Source: Purshia tridentata (Eukaryota; Streptophyta; Magnoliopsida; Rosales; Rosaceae). Taken from it: a DNA stretch of 64,000 bases. A program made the translations under genes and the position numbers. The first letter of the stretch is position 1; each line of letters begins with the position of its first letter. Under the pieces are notes generated by a model. That model worked only from the letters and a program-made list of their open reading frames with translations, searched no databases and was not told where the DNA came from. Positions 51,687-63,796 of the stretch are shown piece after piece. Where the stretch lies: positions 1-64,000 of the forward strand of contig QANT01008409.1 in NCBI GenBank assembly GCA_003254885.1, written 5' to 3'.

Positions 51687-51949
51687 AATCTCATATCGAC
51701 TTACATAGCAAACTATTCATTTCACCATGCATCGCAGAGGAAGAGGAGTGGCTTTTGTGAGTCCGGCCCTCCATTTTGGATACAACTAATCACTAATGTC
51801 GTCTCACTAGCTGGTTCATTTCTCGTATGTTTTTTGGAGTTTTTCTGGTTTCTTTTCGTTTCTACTTTCTAGACATGTGTCTGTTGGGTACTCTTCTTAT
51901 GTTTTTACCGTGGGCGTTTAGAGAAATATAATTGCTCCCTCCTCTGTAT

Positions 51950-51980
<31 letters not shown>

Positions 51981-53790
51981 GTTAATTTCTTACTCTTGTT
52001 TTTGTCCCTGGGTTCATTAATTTATTTTGCACATACATGTCCTTAAAATTGCATATGCTTTAGGCTAGGTTCATTGTCTTTAATTTGTTATATATGTAGC
52101 TTTCACCTCGTTCTTGTAGAAGAGAAAGCTCATTCTTACAATTCCTAGTTCAAAACGTTAATTTAAGTTTTGCATTGCGCCGGAAAATTCGGCAGTTTAA
52201 TCCCTATACCTTTACTGTAGCTAATGAATCCCACCTGACTTACTGTGGCTTAGGTCCCACTAAATAGTTGATATTGACGGTCCATGATACATCCATCTTT
52301 GACTACCCTTACATATCATTGGATCGGGAGAATTATAACCGTGACATATGGTAGGCTCAATCACTTATAACAATTAAGACTTAATTGGGTCCTACAATTA
52401 GACTTGTAAGAGAGATTCTTTGACGAGGCATCAAATTTACTTCATTCACTCATTTTAAGAGCATTTCATTTAAAAAAATTTGTTTTACTTCAATTTCAGG
52501 CATGTTAATGAATGTGACACTTGACACTAAAAAACACATAGAGAAGGCAAGTGGCGTAGGGAGAATATAGCGGTGCGTCGGTGGTGGGCTTCTGAGTTTA
52601 GTTCTGAATTTAATTGGGCTACCATCGAGTTGGGCTCTGGGCCTACTCTATACGGACACTTTATGACTACAAACCCACGGAACCATTTGACGATTGTGTG
52701 AATTATTAGTATTAGTATTTTGGATGTGATCTTTGCTATTTTGGGCATCTGATGAAGGACCCAACAAATAAATGTCCCACTCCTAATGGCATTGTCTTGC
52801 ATTACTGTCATGATCAATGTTTTTAAGGTTGCCTCAGCCTCTCCTGCCTTTGTATCTTTGTTATATATATAAGCTAGATGTATAGATGCGCTATTGCCTT
52901 CAAGCACTACTTGTAGGAATCATGGAATCAAATCCATCGCTTTGGGTTGAGTTTGGCTAGAATCTCCTCTAAAATATTAATAAATTAAGGTATTATTGAA
53001 AAATAAGTTTTGATTTATGGGAGTTGTAATAATTTATTGTTTATCAATAAACAATTTAAATGTGCATGGATTATGAAATTTCCAAAAAACCAAATCCGTA
53101 AACTAAAACGGGGACTAAATCTTGTAGGACTTATTTGGCTAAGAGAAATATTAAAATCCTTGTATTTTACAATTTTTAATACACATGAACATAGTTTAGT
53201 AATATTAATATATACATTTATAGAAAAAAAAATCATTATCCATAAAAAATTATAAATAATTAAGGAAGTTGACCCATGCGAGCTAAATTTGTGTGGCATG
53301 ACGTGTATCTGATTTTAAAGCATCTTTCACGGCCTCCGTGTCTCACCGACGCGTTAAATTATGCCTCTAAATTTTGGTCAATGCGAAATGTGAACGACAC
53401 AGAAAGAGAGGCATTGTTCCAGTCTTCCTACTCCACCATCCTCTACCTTACTCTACACATGCCCAATCGTCTTGCGACACCAAATAACCATCTCCCCATC
53501 ATAATCTTCTCGTTGGCCACGATTTTCAAATAAAGTAGTCCCGAAGGAGAGGATCGAACCTCGAGGCCCTCCAGTTCTTACAACGACTATTTTGACTGAC
53601 CAAAAAAAAAAAAATAGAGAGATGTTCTCTCTGCTCTATACTATTTACTGACTGACAGGATTCGAAATCGAAATCTCACTTTTTCTCTCTTCGTCCCAAG
53701 AAAATTAGAAAAACAAAGGAAACGGTTCTCAAGCAAAAGCATATACGTATTTATAATTTCTATTTCTATTTCTATTTTAGAATAACCAAA
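51687..53790. other. Intergenic region, no gene seen
   Basis: The first 250 bases are the glutaredoxin 3' UTR and flank. The rest is AT-rich with no supported gene. A GGTTCGATCC word on the minus strand near 53560 looks tRNA-like, but the surrounding sequence does not fold as a tRNA. Confidence 0.6.
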
Positions 53791-54299
53791 AGAGGCAGGA
53801 TCGGGGTCTAGGGTTTCTTCTCGCCAAAACCCCAAGCACACATTCAGAGCTCTTCCTTTGCTCAATTCGAGTCTTCTGTCAGGTATGTTTTATGATTAGT
53901 CATTTAGTCCCATAATTGCCGATTATTTTATCTCTTTTTAACTTATTTCTGCTTTTAGCTTCTTTTTATTTTATTATGAGTTATGAATTATGACTGAAAT
54001 AGTTCAATTTTATTTCTTCATTGAAAAAGATAAATTCAAAACTAAATCCAGCACCAGCGCAGTGAACAAATTTGATAGTTTGATCTTCCACAAAAAAAAN
54101 AAAAAAAAAAAAAAGGCAGCTAAATTGATGCCAACTCGTGATTACGAATTGTGAGTTATTTTATTTCCTTTTCAGGAATCAAACAGAGTATTCACTGGTT
54201 GGATTGGGGTATAAGTGTGTGGGAATTCTTTTCGTGAAGGAAGGTTTTGCGAAGACGTTTCGTTGAGTGGTTCAATTGGTGGAAGTCTTCAACTTCCAA
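53791..54299 (+). other. Probable 5' UTR exons and leader intron of the MUB gene
   Basis: A good donor (CTGTCAG followed by GTATGT, exon end 53882) and acceptor (TTTTCAG before 54176) define a 293-base intron in the leader. The second leader exon, 54176-54299, runs directly into the MUB start codon. The transcription start is a guess. A single undetermined base (N) lies in an A run at 54100 inside the intron. Confidence 0.55.
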
Positions 54300-55767
54300 A
54301 TGCCGGAGGAGGACCTGGTTGAGCTTAAGTTTCGTCTCTATGACGGATCAGATATTGGTCCGTTCCGCTACTCACCGGCCTCCACAGTGGCAATTCTCAA
54401 GGAGAGAATTGTGGCGGAGTGGCCAAAAGGTTAGAGAATTCCACCTGCGTATAATGATTTTGACAATATTTTCTTTTCCCCAATAAAATTAATGTCTGTC
54501 AAACTTTTTGATAATAGCATGCACAAATTGCATTTGGACATTTCTTGGTGATACATATGTTGAATTTCACATTGTTATGCTGTAACCTATGGTTTTTGAG
54601 TGGCTTTCGCTGAAGTTATATAATTGCTGTTAAAACTACTTTCCCAATAGAAAGGGTTAGACAGCTCACAGCTCCAACACTCTTTGAGATTAGAATGTTG
54701 ATGAATTTCACTTTTTTACTAATCTAGCTCCATGATTCGTAGCAACCAACTCATAATGTATGAATCCTAGGACAATCTTATAGTCGGATAAATTTTATTT
54801 ATGTCTTCCTGGTTATGTGGGAAGTGAGAGTTTGAAAATAGTTGAGAGTTTGGACTTAGATAATGGTGCCTGTGAAAAACTATTATCATTTTACATGATT
54901 TCTGTTGGGGATGAATCATTAGTCTGACAGACAGTGGTTGCAACCGTTTGAAAATATTGCAATCATAAACCTCTCTTGATATTCATGGAAATTATGAAGG
55001 CATTGTTTCTTTTGTGTAATTTTGAGAAGTTGATAAACTTATACCACATCAAGCTACCCTTATCTAGAGTATGGTGAAGAAAGTGCTATTCCATTGTAAA
55101 CATATTTGTTTGATGTTATGCTCTGTTAAAATGTTTTTGAATTAAATTACTGTATGCTAAGCATCTTTCTTGTTGCTGAGCATTGATATATAAATTTTAA
55201 ATGACAATAGTTAGCCACACTTCTCAGCAGCAAACAACTCTTATGTCTTGCCTTGCCTACTTGGTAGTTTTAGTTTTGTTGATAAAGAAAGGACTTCCAA
55301 GGAATTTTTTGGCTATGTATGCCCCCCCGGCCCCCTCTTTTTTTCTTCATTTTATTCTGGTTCTTCACTTCATTGTGGTTGTCACTTTTTGTCCTCTAAA
55401 GTTATGTAATTCTTATGTTATTAGATAAAAAAATTGCACCAAAAGGAGCAAACGACATAAAATTGATAAATGCTGGGAAGATTTTGGAAAACAACAAGAC
55501 TGTTGGCCAGTGTAGAGTACCATTTGGAGAGCTTCCAAGAGGAATTATCACCATGCATGTTGTTGTTCAGCCTTCTGTAGCAAAAGCAAAAACAGGTAGT
55601 TTTCATCCTAGATTGTTCAATCTATGATTATTGTATGAATCCTTACAGATTTTGACATCCACTGCACCTGCTGAAAGATTTTAAGTTTTTTGTTTTTGTT
55701 TTCATGAACAGAAAAGAAGATTGATGAGGCCCCAAGGAAAAGTATATGTTCATGTTCAATATTGTAA
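54300..55767 (+). CDS. Membrane-anchored ubiquitin-fold protein (MUB)
   Basis: Three coding exons (54300-54429, 55425-55595 and 55712-55767) give 118 residues, the family size. The N-terminal 95 residues form a ubiquitin-like fold: LVELKFRLYDGSDIGPFRYS, then TVAILKERIVAEWPKDKK and DIKLINAGKILENNKTVG. The protein ends CSCSIL, a CaaX box for prenylation, with a further upstream cysteine that could be palmitoylated. Unlike ubiquitin there is no terminal diglycine, so it is not conjugated. MUBs sit at the plasma membrane and bind certain E2 enzymes (the UBC8 group in Arabidopsis), holding them there and limiting their activation. The first intron is about 1 kb. The first ATG of the leader's second exon is used. 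Confidence 0.94.
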
Positions 55768-57259
55768 AAGAGTCTATCCTCGTGAGCATGGTGAAGACTG
55801 TGAGGTTGCCATGGGTCTCCTGGAACGTGGAAATGAGTAGCTGGAGAGAGAGAATAACTTGTACAACAGTCCAATCCCCCATTGTCACGTATTTGTTGGA
55901 GGGAATTCCTGTGTAACAGTGCATATTAGTGAAGTATCTACGTTTTATAAAATGGGTGCTTGATGTATTTCAGTAGCGTAGTATTTATTTAAAGAAATTA
56001 TTTATACAACGCTTATGGGGTCGATGTTGTCGCTCACTCTCTGTTTATACTTCAATTTCCGTCCAAATAGTACGATGCTGTGGCAATTTGATGCAATGCT
56101 TCTCGGTCATCTGATTGAATGAATTGAATATGTTATGTTTAATAACTTGAAGCTGAGTTTTGATGGTTGATTATGGCCTTGAATTACTAAAACATATCTA
56201 TGGACGCGTCTATGTTTGCAAGCATTCAGGGTATCAATGCTCCGAGAATAGTTGTACTACTCTTGTATTTACTGTTTCTCTAAGGAATTTTGAAGATATT
56301 TATGGGTTGTAAAATTGGGTGCGTGGAATGATGGATTGCTCATGTGATGTCTGAAGGGGAAAATGATGTATCACCCTTCACCACCGAAATAAATTATGAT
56401 GAATCTTTGGGCTCCTTTTCTTGGAAAATTCTTTTCTCCTGTACGATTTCAAATTGGTGGAAGCAATTATTGGTATGCCTGTAAAGCAATGCTGCTATAG
56501 CCTATAGTGATGATGATTGATGAGTAAGCAAACTCTGGAATAAAGGTATTGACTATTGAGCAAGTGTTGAAATTACGTTTAGCCCAACTCTAGCCTAAAA
56601 AAGTAAATGTACTATTTTGCCCTTGAATCTTAAATAAGTAAGTTTCTACCGTCTTTTGACTATAAGGAGAAATAGTACTATTCAAAAAGTCAAACCCTAT
56701 CTTGTTAATTATATTAAGAAACAGATCCATAATTGCCCTAATTAATATAGTGAATCAGTGATGACAATAATTAAACTACATTCTTGTTCATAAAAAAATA
56801 AACTAAAATAAAAACTGCATTCTTCATATTATATTTATACCTTATAGTAGCAATTAGATATCAGCATAATCGATCATCGGTATTCATCAAAAAAAGAAAA
56901 AAGAAGAAATAAAATCAATATTAAAATCCTTTCTTATCTTACCACACCAATTGTTTATTTTGAGATGCTAGGGTCCAGTGGCGGTGGTTACGACACAATG
57001 CTGGACGAAAATGAGGATACTCGATCCAGAGCCTGTATTGAGCAACAAAAGCAATTATTGAAGAATTTCTCCCCATAAGTATTCAAACTACGAATTGATT
57101 AATCAAGAATTTGTAGCAAGCAAACAAAATCATCCGTTTGTTTATTTGTTTTTTTGCATGAATTTTTGTTAGGCAAATTAATCGAATAAAGAAATTAAAG
57201 AGTAAAAGGCATGCACGTAAGACGTACGTAAAAGCAAATAAAGGAAGGTTGAAGAAGAG
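55768..57259. other. Intergenic region between convergent MUB and GRAS genes
   Basis: The two genes point toward each other, so both ends are 3' UTR. No other gene is seen. Confidence 0.65.
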
Positions 57260-59405
57260 TCAGCATCTCCATGCAGAAGCAGCCATTATAGAGCGGTCCT
57301 GCCACCCCAAAAGCAGGCACCCCTTGTCCTCCGTCATCCTATACCCATCACACGAATACAAACCCAACAAGATCTTTGACTGAGTCACCGCGTTTGCACT
57401 CAGCGCCACGCTCTTAAACCCCTTCCCTTCCATCACCTTCCTCCACTTCTCCAACCTCTCGTGCCTCTCAGTCCTCTCCGCCCCTTCGCAAGCCACAATG
57501 TTGCGTATTTCCGGCGCGAAAATGTACTGCTCAACTTTCGCCCGCTGGGGCGAGTCCGGTGGAAACGTCGCGTCCAACGAGTCAAAAATGGCTGAATAAT
57601 AGTGCAGTGCCTCTAGAAACCGGCCCAAAAAGTAGGGCCCATTATGGCTCGCTTCCTGCTCCACCAGGGTCACAATATTGGGTGCTTGGTCTCGGATCAT
57701 TGCTAACAAGTTCCCGAGACAATGGCCCGGAACTCGGTGCAGACGATTCACCGAGTTGACTGCTAGGGCTTCGCCTATCCTCCGATTGAACATGTGGGGT
57801 TTCAGATCTTCGAGTTGCTCTCCCACTGCATGAAACTCAAATGGGACGTGAAGAGACAGAGCCAGTTCAGTCAAACACCGCCCAGTCTCTTTCACCGCCT
57901 CGATACATGGGCCCACCCCGGTTATGCGAAGAAATGGCTCACCACTGGGTCGGGCGGCTAGGGCCTGCATGAAAGCGGGCCATTGATAGCCTTGAAGAAT
58001 GTCGAGGTCGATGACGTGGACACGTTCTTCAGACTCGAAGGCCTCAAAAATGGCTTGGTTGGCGGTGAAGTGAGCAAATTTGATGTAGGGGCAGGCCTGG
58101 TACACAATTTGGTATATTTTGAGGATTTCGAGTGAGTTTGGGGGGAAAGGAGAGAAGGGCTTTGGGGCAGAAGCAGAGTTGGTTGGGAGATTTGTGGTTA
58201 GAGTTGCTGCAAGGCGTGCGCTTAGGGCTTCCGTGAAGCAGGAAGCGACACGTTGCATGGAGTCCCCGAGAGGCGTCACCACTCGATTCAGGTGGTGGAG
58301 ATACCTTCTTGCTAGCATGTAGTCTTCTTTTGCAACCGCCTCAGCACAAGCTAGGAGCAGGTGCACCAGTTGGAGCCCACTATCTTGTTCCTGCATATAT
58401 AAAACGTTGACGTATTAATTAGTTTTTAGTTATATGGAAATAGATTAAGATTGAAAGATTAAGCTAGATCGATAATCTCACCTGCTCAGAGGCAACAGGA
58501 AGAGTAGGCACCATCATACTATAATTAAGGTTGTGGTGCTGCCCATGGTGTTGTCTTTGTGGGTCTTGCTTCTCTTGGTGGCGTTCTTGTTGCAATTGAT
58601 GGGATAGCGGTGCGCTACCCATATGATATGCTGCAGTAGCACCCCTCGTGGTCTCTTCGGTCATTTGAGAATTACCTGCGGAAACCAACGATGCTTCACT
58701 CACCGATCGCCCAAACCTTGAAGAATTTGGCATTGCCAAGCCGCAGTCCAAAGAAGTTGGAACTGTTTGATAAGATTGCGAGGAGCTTCCTGAAATAGCA
58801 GACATGTTTGATGTTGTTGTTGGGTACGCTAAGAATGACCCGTCTCTTTGATAATCATCCAAGAAGTCTTCAATGGCAGGCAGTGTGTTCATGTTCTCTG
58901 GCTGTATGTATTGGTTGACCGGAGAGTTGAAAACCCTCCGTAGTGGGCTAAGCCCCTTCCCTTTGCTGCTGCTGAAAGCTCCGAGATGAGTCGACGAAAA
59001 GCGAGGAGGAGAGCAGCCTGAAAGGCTCTGCCCCTGCATGGCTTGGACGTAGTTGTAATTGTAACCTTGAGTTGAAGCTGTTTGGGGTGAGTTAGGCATA
59101 TTATTTGTGACCGGCGATAACACCATGAAATCGGTGTCAAATTGTTCTGAGAATAAAGACTCCCATAAGGAATGGTCTGGCGATTGGACTTCAACGTCAC
59201 CATCTAGCTCGAACTTGAGACTTGGGAAGTTGAGGCTTGGTGGGGTTAGGCTACTCTGCTGATCCAAGTCAGAGGATGGAGTAGGAGTAATACTTTTCTT
59301 AGATTCAGAAAGCATTGATTCGTTAGGAGAGGGTGGCTTGAGATCGGTGCATGAGTTCTCACTCTTGATCGAACCCATGCTTCCACAAAGAGAATTCATC
59401 ATCAT
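57260..59405 (-). CDS. RAM1: GRAS transcription factor, probable RAM1
   Basis: Two coding exons (58482-59405 and 57260-58390) encode 684 residues. The N-terminal 300 residues are low-complexity, Ser/Gln/Pro-rich and open [18 protein letters not shown]. Exon 2 holds the whole GRAS domain: leucine-rich [20 protein letters not shown], the VHIID-type [17 protein letters not shown] (about 432-448), the second leucine-rich part, the PFYRE region ([19 protein letters not shown]) and the SAW end [18 protein letters not shown]. The single intron right before [12 protein letters not shown] and the wording of both ends match my memory of Medicago and Lotus RAM1. RAM1 is needed for arbuscule branching and for switching on lipid-supply genes (RAM2, STR, FatM) in mycorrhizal roots, and is missing from Arabidopsis. 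The GRAS assignment is certain; the RAM1 label is strong but from memory. It reads toward MUB. Confidence 0.85.
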
Positions 59406-59932
59406 AATTTCCAGCTTCTATATATTAACACTCCAATATATAACACTCTAAAAGCTCTTAATTTGACTCTTTCAAACAGAGATCAAATTTTGCTTTCAAT
59501 ATGTTTGCTCTCATTAGCTATAGTAATTAGTCTTGGCACGTATGGAGCTGGTATGGTATAGAGTATAGAGAAAGAGCTATAGCTAGCAGATGAAACTCTC
59601 TTTTTTCTCTAGTACTTATTATTTGGAGGGGTTCGTGTAGCACCTAATACTGATCAAGATTGTGTAAGAAACGGAAAGACGTTCAGCGACAAACCCAAAA
59701 CGAATGGCATGCGTTTGTAGGTTTGTGATTGATCACCTCCAATTCATCACCTCTCTACTATGTTTTGCTGTTTTCTAGGGGATTCATTTTGTCATCTTTG
59801 TACCTGTTTTAACTGTATGTTACTCATCGGCATTGGGATGCCTAAAAGACGATCGAATTGCTTGGTCCCCACATTAATTTCTTGGGCCGGCCCAGCTTAG
59901 AACACGGTGGTTGGTATAGTATTGATGGACCC

Positions 59933-60150
59933 TTTCTTAATAACAATACTACGCTTACTATATTTTCATATCATAATTTTATATCATTTTACATGACAAT
60001 CTACATAGCATTCATACAGCGGACACTAAAAATATACAAATAAAACCTTAAAAATAAGGAAAAATTCTATCAAGTATAATAATGACACATAAGATAGTAT
60101 AAAAAATATGATATAAAAACATAATAAGAATAGTATTATTGTTTTCTTAA
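59933..60150. mobile_element. hAT-like MITE, copy 2 (element about 59941-60142)
   Basis: The element is flanked by a perfect 8-bp direct repeat TTTCTTAA (59933-59940 and 60143-60150), the hAT-type target size. The left end is TAACAATACTACGCTTACTA; the right end, on the other strand, starts AACAATAATACTATTCTTAT. It is a diverged, inverted relative of the copy at 9611-9818. Shared blocks include GACACATAAGATAGTATA, ATATTTTCATATCATAATTT and GGACACTAAAAA. It lacks the 44-bp internal duplication seen in copy 1. It lies about 540 bases upstream of the GRAS start codon. Confidence 0.75.
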
Positions 60151-60900
60151 TTGTTATTTGACTTCAAATATTTCACTCTTCATGATTCATTACTTTTGTA
60201 TGGGATTGGTCATTGGTTAAGGGAGGATCATAATTGGGAGAAAATCTAAGGAAAAATAGTTTGCTGAAATAAAAGGACAAAATCAGCAAAAAAAGATAAA
60301 TGGGACAAAAGATTTTTTTATTTTTTATAAGGAAAGAAAGAGCTTTTTATCATCATAATTGCGAAAAGGACTTCAACAGTACATAATGACAAAAAGGGTA
60401 CCAAAGCTTACCCGTCTCTCTTTAGACTTTTTAAGAAAATTTGGTAGCTAGAGGTTCAAGGAAGGTACAAAAGTGATATTTGAAAAAGAAAGAGTGGAGT
60501 AATTAATCAAGATTTTGTAATCCGAAAGGGTGGTTTGGTGGTAAAGGATAAGACAATTTTCATAAATGTAAGAATATCTGAATTAATTATGTAATTTGTA
60601 GCTAGGTGGGTTGTTTAATTTTGCTAAAAGAAAAAAGAAATGGTTTGATGGAGGGTGGTGATAGGATTTGAAGAGAAGTGAGGGGCAAAAGAAGAAATTA
60701 AAGAAAGAGAAGGGGATGGATTTGAGAATATGAATGAAGTGGCAGCTGGAGGTGTGAGAGAGAGGCCAAGAAGGAAACATAGGCAAAGTCGTCGGATGTG
60801 GCGTCGGTGGCGCCGCCTAAGCCTTGGATTTGCCAAAGGAATGAAGTGCTTGTCCCAACTCCCAATCCCTTTTCCTCTAACCAAACCTCATAGGCGGCAT

Positions 60901-60907
<7 letters not shown>

Positions 60908-60939
<32 letters not shown>
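60908..60939. repeat. (CT)n microsatellite
   Basis: About 16 CT units in intergenic DNA; likely polymorphic. Confidence 0.9.
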
Positions 60940-60943
<4 letters not shown>

Positions 60944-62451
60944 TATCATATCAACAACACGCCTTGCATGTCCTTTTCCATATCTATCAATATACTCTAA
61001 TTGCTGCAGTCTCGCTTCAACATCAAATTAATATATTACTGTAATTTCACCAATCCTAGCTAGCTAGCTCCATATATATTATATAATAAGCTTCTAAATT
61101 AATATATATATATATATATAATAATAAGCTTCTCTATGGCATCTTATATATTAGTTCGTAAAAATTCATCATATGATTTTCGTATGGATTGAGCATATAT
61201 ATTAATTGTTACAAGACTTAATTACTTCTTTGGTATGTAACTAGGTTAATCAACTAGATCATGTACGTACAAGTTTTAACATTCAGTTACAAAACTATGT
61301 GATCGACAATAATTAAATTGGAGAAGCCTGATGGGGGATATACTCTCAAAGTCTCAATAAGCTGATATATGCATGCCCAAGAAACAGGAACAGAGACCTC
61401 AATATAATCTATATACCCCATTATTCCTTGTTTTAATCCCCTAAAACATATGCATATGTAGCAATGGTTGTCTTACTGGAGGTGGAGGTATTTCTGTTTC
61501 ATATATGCACTTGAATGAAAACTCAAAACAGTAAAATTTAATTAAGCTACGTCCGATCGATCGTCTGCTAGCTTGGACTATATTCAGCCCAGGCATATGG
61601 CCAGGTCAAAGCTGTACTGCCTTGGAATCCTTATTAATCGTAGTATAAATATTGTCAACTCTGTTGTTGAACATCTCCAGCTAGCTAGCTAGCTATCATT
61701 GCTATAATATGCCACCAGATGCCATTGAGGCAAATCATGGCATTGCTGGCCGATTTGCTTACAGTTATTAAATTAAATTAATTTGTTCACTTTTTGGATT
61801 GGGCCATTGGGGTTGGTCTTTCAGATATGGGTATGGATCATATGCCCATATGGTATGGGCTTGAAAGACTCCTTGGATGGTCTCAGCCCATAAAAGAAAT
61901 CTGGACAAAGCCCATACAGATCCATACAAGGATAGGGACCATGGGGTACTCAAAAGACTTACAAGCGAAAGCCCTTTTACAACCGTGAGCTTCACATTTT
62001 CTTCACCAGTCACCCGGCATATGACAAGTATCCCACACCAGGATAAAGTTGCAGAACAATATGCCTAAGTTTTATTAATACATGCAGATTTACATAAATT
62101 GAGCTTCTGTTATTGGATCTTTGGGAATTTATAGACCTTCAAATCAAGCAAAAAGCAGCTATTTTTACTCGCATAGAATCTATACTCTTCTCTCTGTCCA
62201 ACACATCAATTCTACATCTTGCCAAAGGACATTCACATGTTTTTGTTTGTAGTGAAAATGATAAAATCTCCCCAACTTTTTGGTTGTAGTTGGATCTTCA
62301 TCATCTACTCACTGTCCTCATTATCCACACTCATCTTCCACAATGTGATAATGCTCTGAAACCTATTCACAGAAAAACAAATATCCATAGGAAAGCCTAG
62401 TAGCTAGCTAGGTTGCAGTATTGATCCCTAGTTCTCATCTCCATTGCTGCC

Positions 62452-63099
62452 ATGAATCCAATAATTCTATTTGTTATTATTTCATCTTTGTTCTTCCAGT
62501 CAGTAGTATTTGTGAGAGTTGAATCAGCAAGAACTAGGCCAGTCAAAACTAACTCCCAGATTCTCGTAATGGGTCTTGTTTATTGTGACATCTGCTCCAA
62601 CAACACCTTCTCCAGACACAGCTACTTCATACAAGGTGACATATCTCAACTAATTACCATATACTAGGTTAAAGTTATGTTTAAATTAATTTGTGGAAAG
62701 TGAAGCATATGATTTACATTTCCAAGTCCTAATTATAGCTAGCTTTCACCACCAGGTGCTGAAGTTAAAATTGATTGCATATTCAAAGCAGTCTCACCAA
62801 GAACCGCAGAGCATATTTCATTCTCAGTGAATAGAACTACAAACAGATATGGGGTTTACAAGCTGGAAATCCCATCTGTTGAGGGAATCAAATGTGCAGA
62901 AGATTCTGCAATAGTCTCTTCCTGCCAGGCAACCTTAATGTGGACTAGATCTTCAGCATGCAATGTTCCTGGTTACAAATCCACATCAGATGAAATAGCA
63001 ATCAAGTCAAAACAAGCCAATCTCTGCATCTACAGCCTAAACGCATTGAATTTCAGACCATCAAAGAGAGACATTTCCTTATGTGGAAAAGAAAAATAA
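62452..63099 (+). CDS. Pollen Ole e 1-like secreted protein
   Basis: Two coding exons (62452-62635 and 62756-63099) give 175 residues. Residues 1-25 (IILFVIISSLFFQSVVFVRV core) form a signal peptide, probably cut after VESA. The mature part shows the Ole e 1/extensin-like pattern: VMGLVYCDICSNNTFS, then AEVKIDCIF, a YGVYKLEIPSVEG strand pair, and spaced cysteines (VYCDIC, IDC, IKC, SSC, SACN, ANLC, SLC). Family members are secreted to the cell wall or apoplast; most have no known biochemical activity and some are pollen allergens. Expression site cannot be told. The intron is 120 bases with normal GT-AG ends and interrupts the QG/AEVKID junction, the usual site in the family. The neighbour on the right reads toward it. 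Confidence 0.9.
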
Positions 63100-63796
63100 A
63101 ATTATTTCTGAATTTCTTAGTTACCAGCATGGATTGAACTCCTGTGATTTTCTGTCAATTCTAAACTGGCTTTACTTAGTGCTTAACTAAGCATATATAT
63201 CCAAAACCATCTTATCCTCCCATCATCCTCATGGTTCTTTCAGTTCAAAAAAACCACTACCTTGGATTCCCTTTCCCCTTTTAGCCCATCAACAAGATAA
63301 GAGGTCTTTATTTTTTCTTTTCTGCATTACTTGTGTAAACCTGATGGCTGATTGTTGAATGTATTAATTTTATTTAGTTCCTTGTGCAATGAAATGTATA
63401 TAATTAATGTATATTAATATTGAAATTACAACAGAAACAAAAATGGGATGCACAAACAAACAACCCAGGTGGCCCGGTGGGTAATTCATATATATACAAT
63501 CAGATATAAGGAGAGCAGAGTGAAGGAAAAAATGATTGAACTATGCTACATACAAGGGGGTGGTGTTCAAGTACAGATCGAAATTAAATTTCAAGAAAAA
63601 AGAAAATTAAGGGTTGGAAGTAATTTTTAAAATCGTGAGGATACGATATGATAGACTCCAAATTCCCAATTACAAATGCATTACAGGAGAAAATTAGTCG
63701 TCCTTAATCAATTTCTGCTTGAATTCATATATGTTGATGACTCATGACTCATGAGCCTTGAGCCAATTGGGTGATTAATTAATTAAGTAATTAATT
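63100..63796. other. Intergenic region between convergent genes
   Basis: 3' flanks of the Ole e 1-like gene and of the EXO70 gene. No other gene is seen. Confidence 0.65.

Larger units (their letters stand above)
59406..62451. other. Upstream region of the GRAS gene and intergenic DNA
   Basis: The first few hundred bases are the leader and promoter of the leftward GRAS gene. The second hAT-like MITE copy lies at 59941-60142. A CT run occupies 60908-60939, and TA runs occur near 61100-61122. An arginine-rich 104-codon frame at 60730-61044 is not supported as a gene. Tandem TAGC words (near 61678-61695 and 62400-62412) are simple repeats. Confidence 0.55.

Noticed and set aside
53535-53590. 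tRNA-like GGTTCGATCC word (minus strand)
   Set aside because: No acceptor, D or anticodon arms can be formed around it; at most a SINE scrap.
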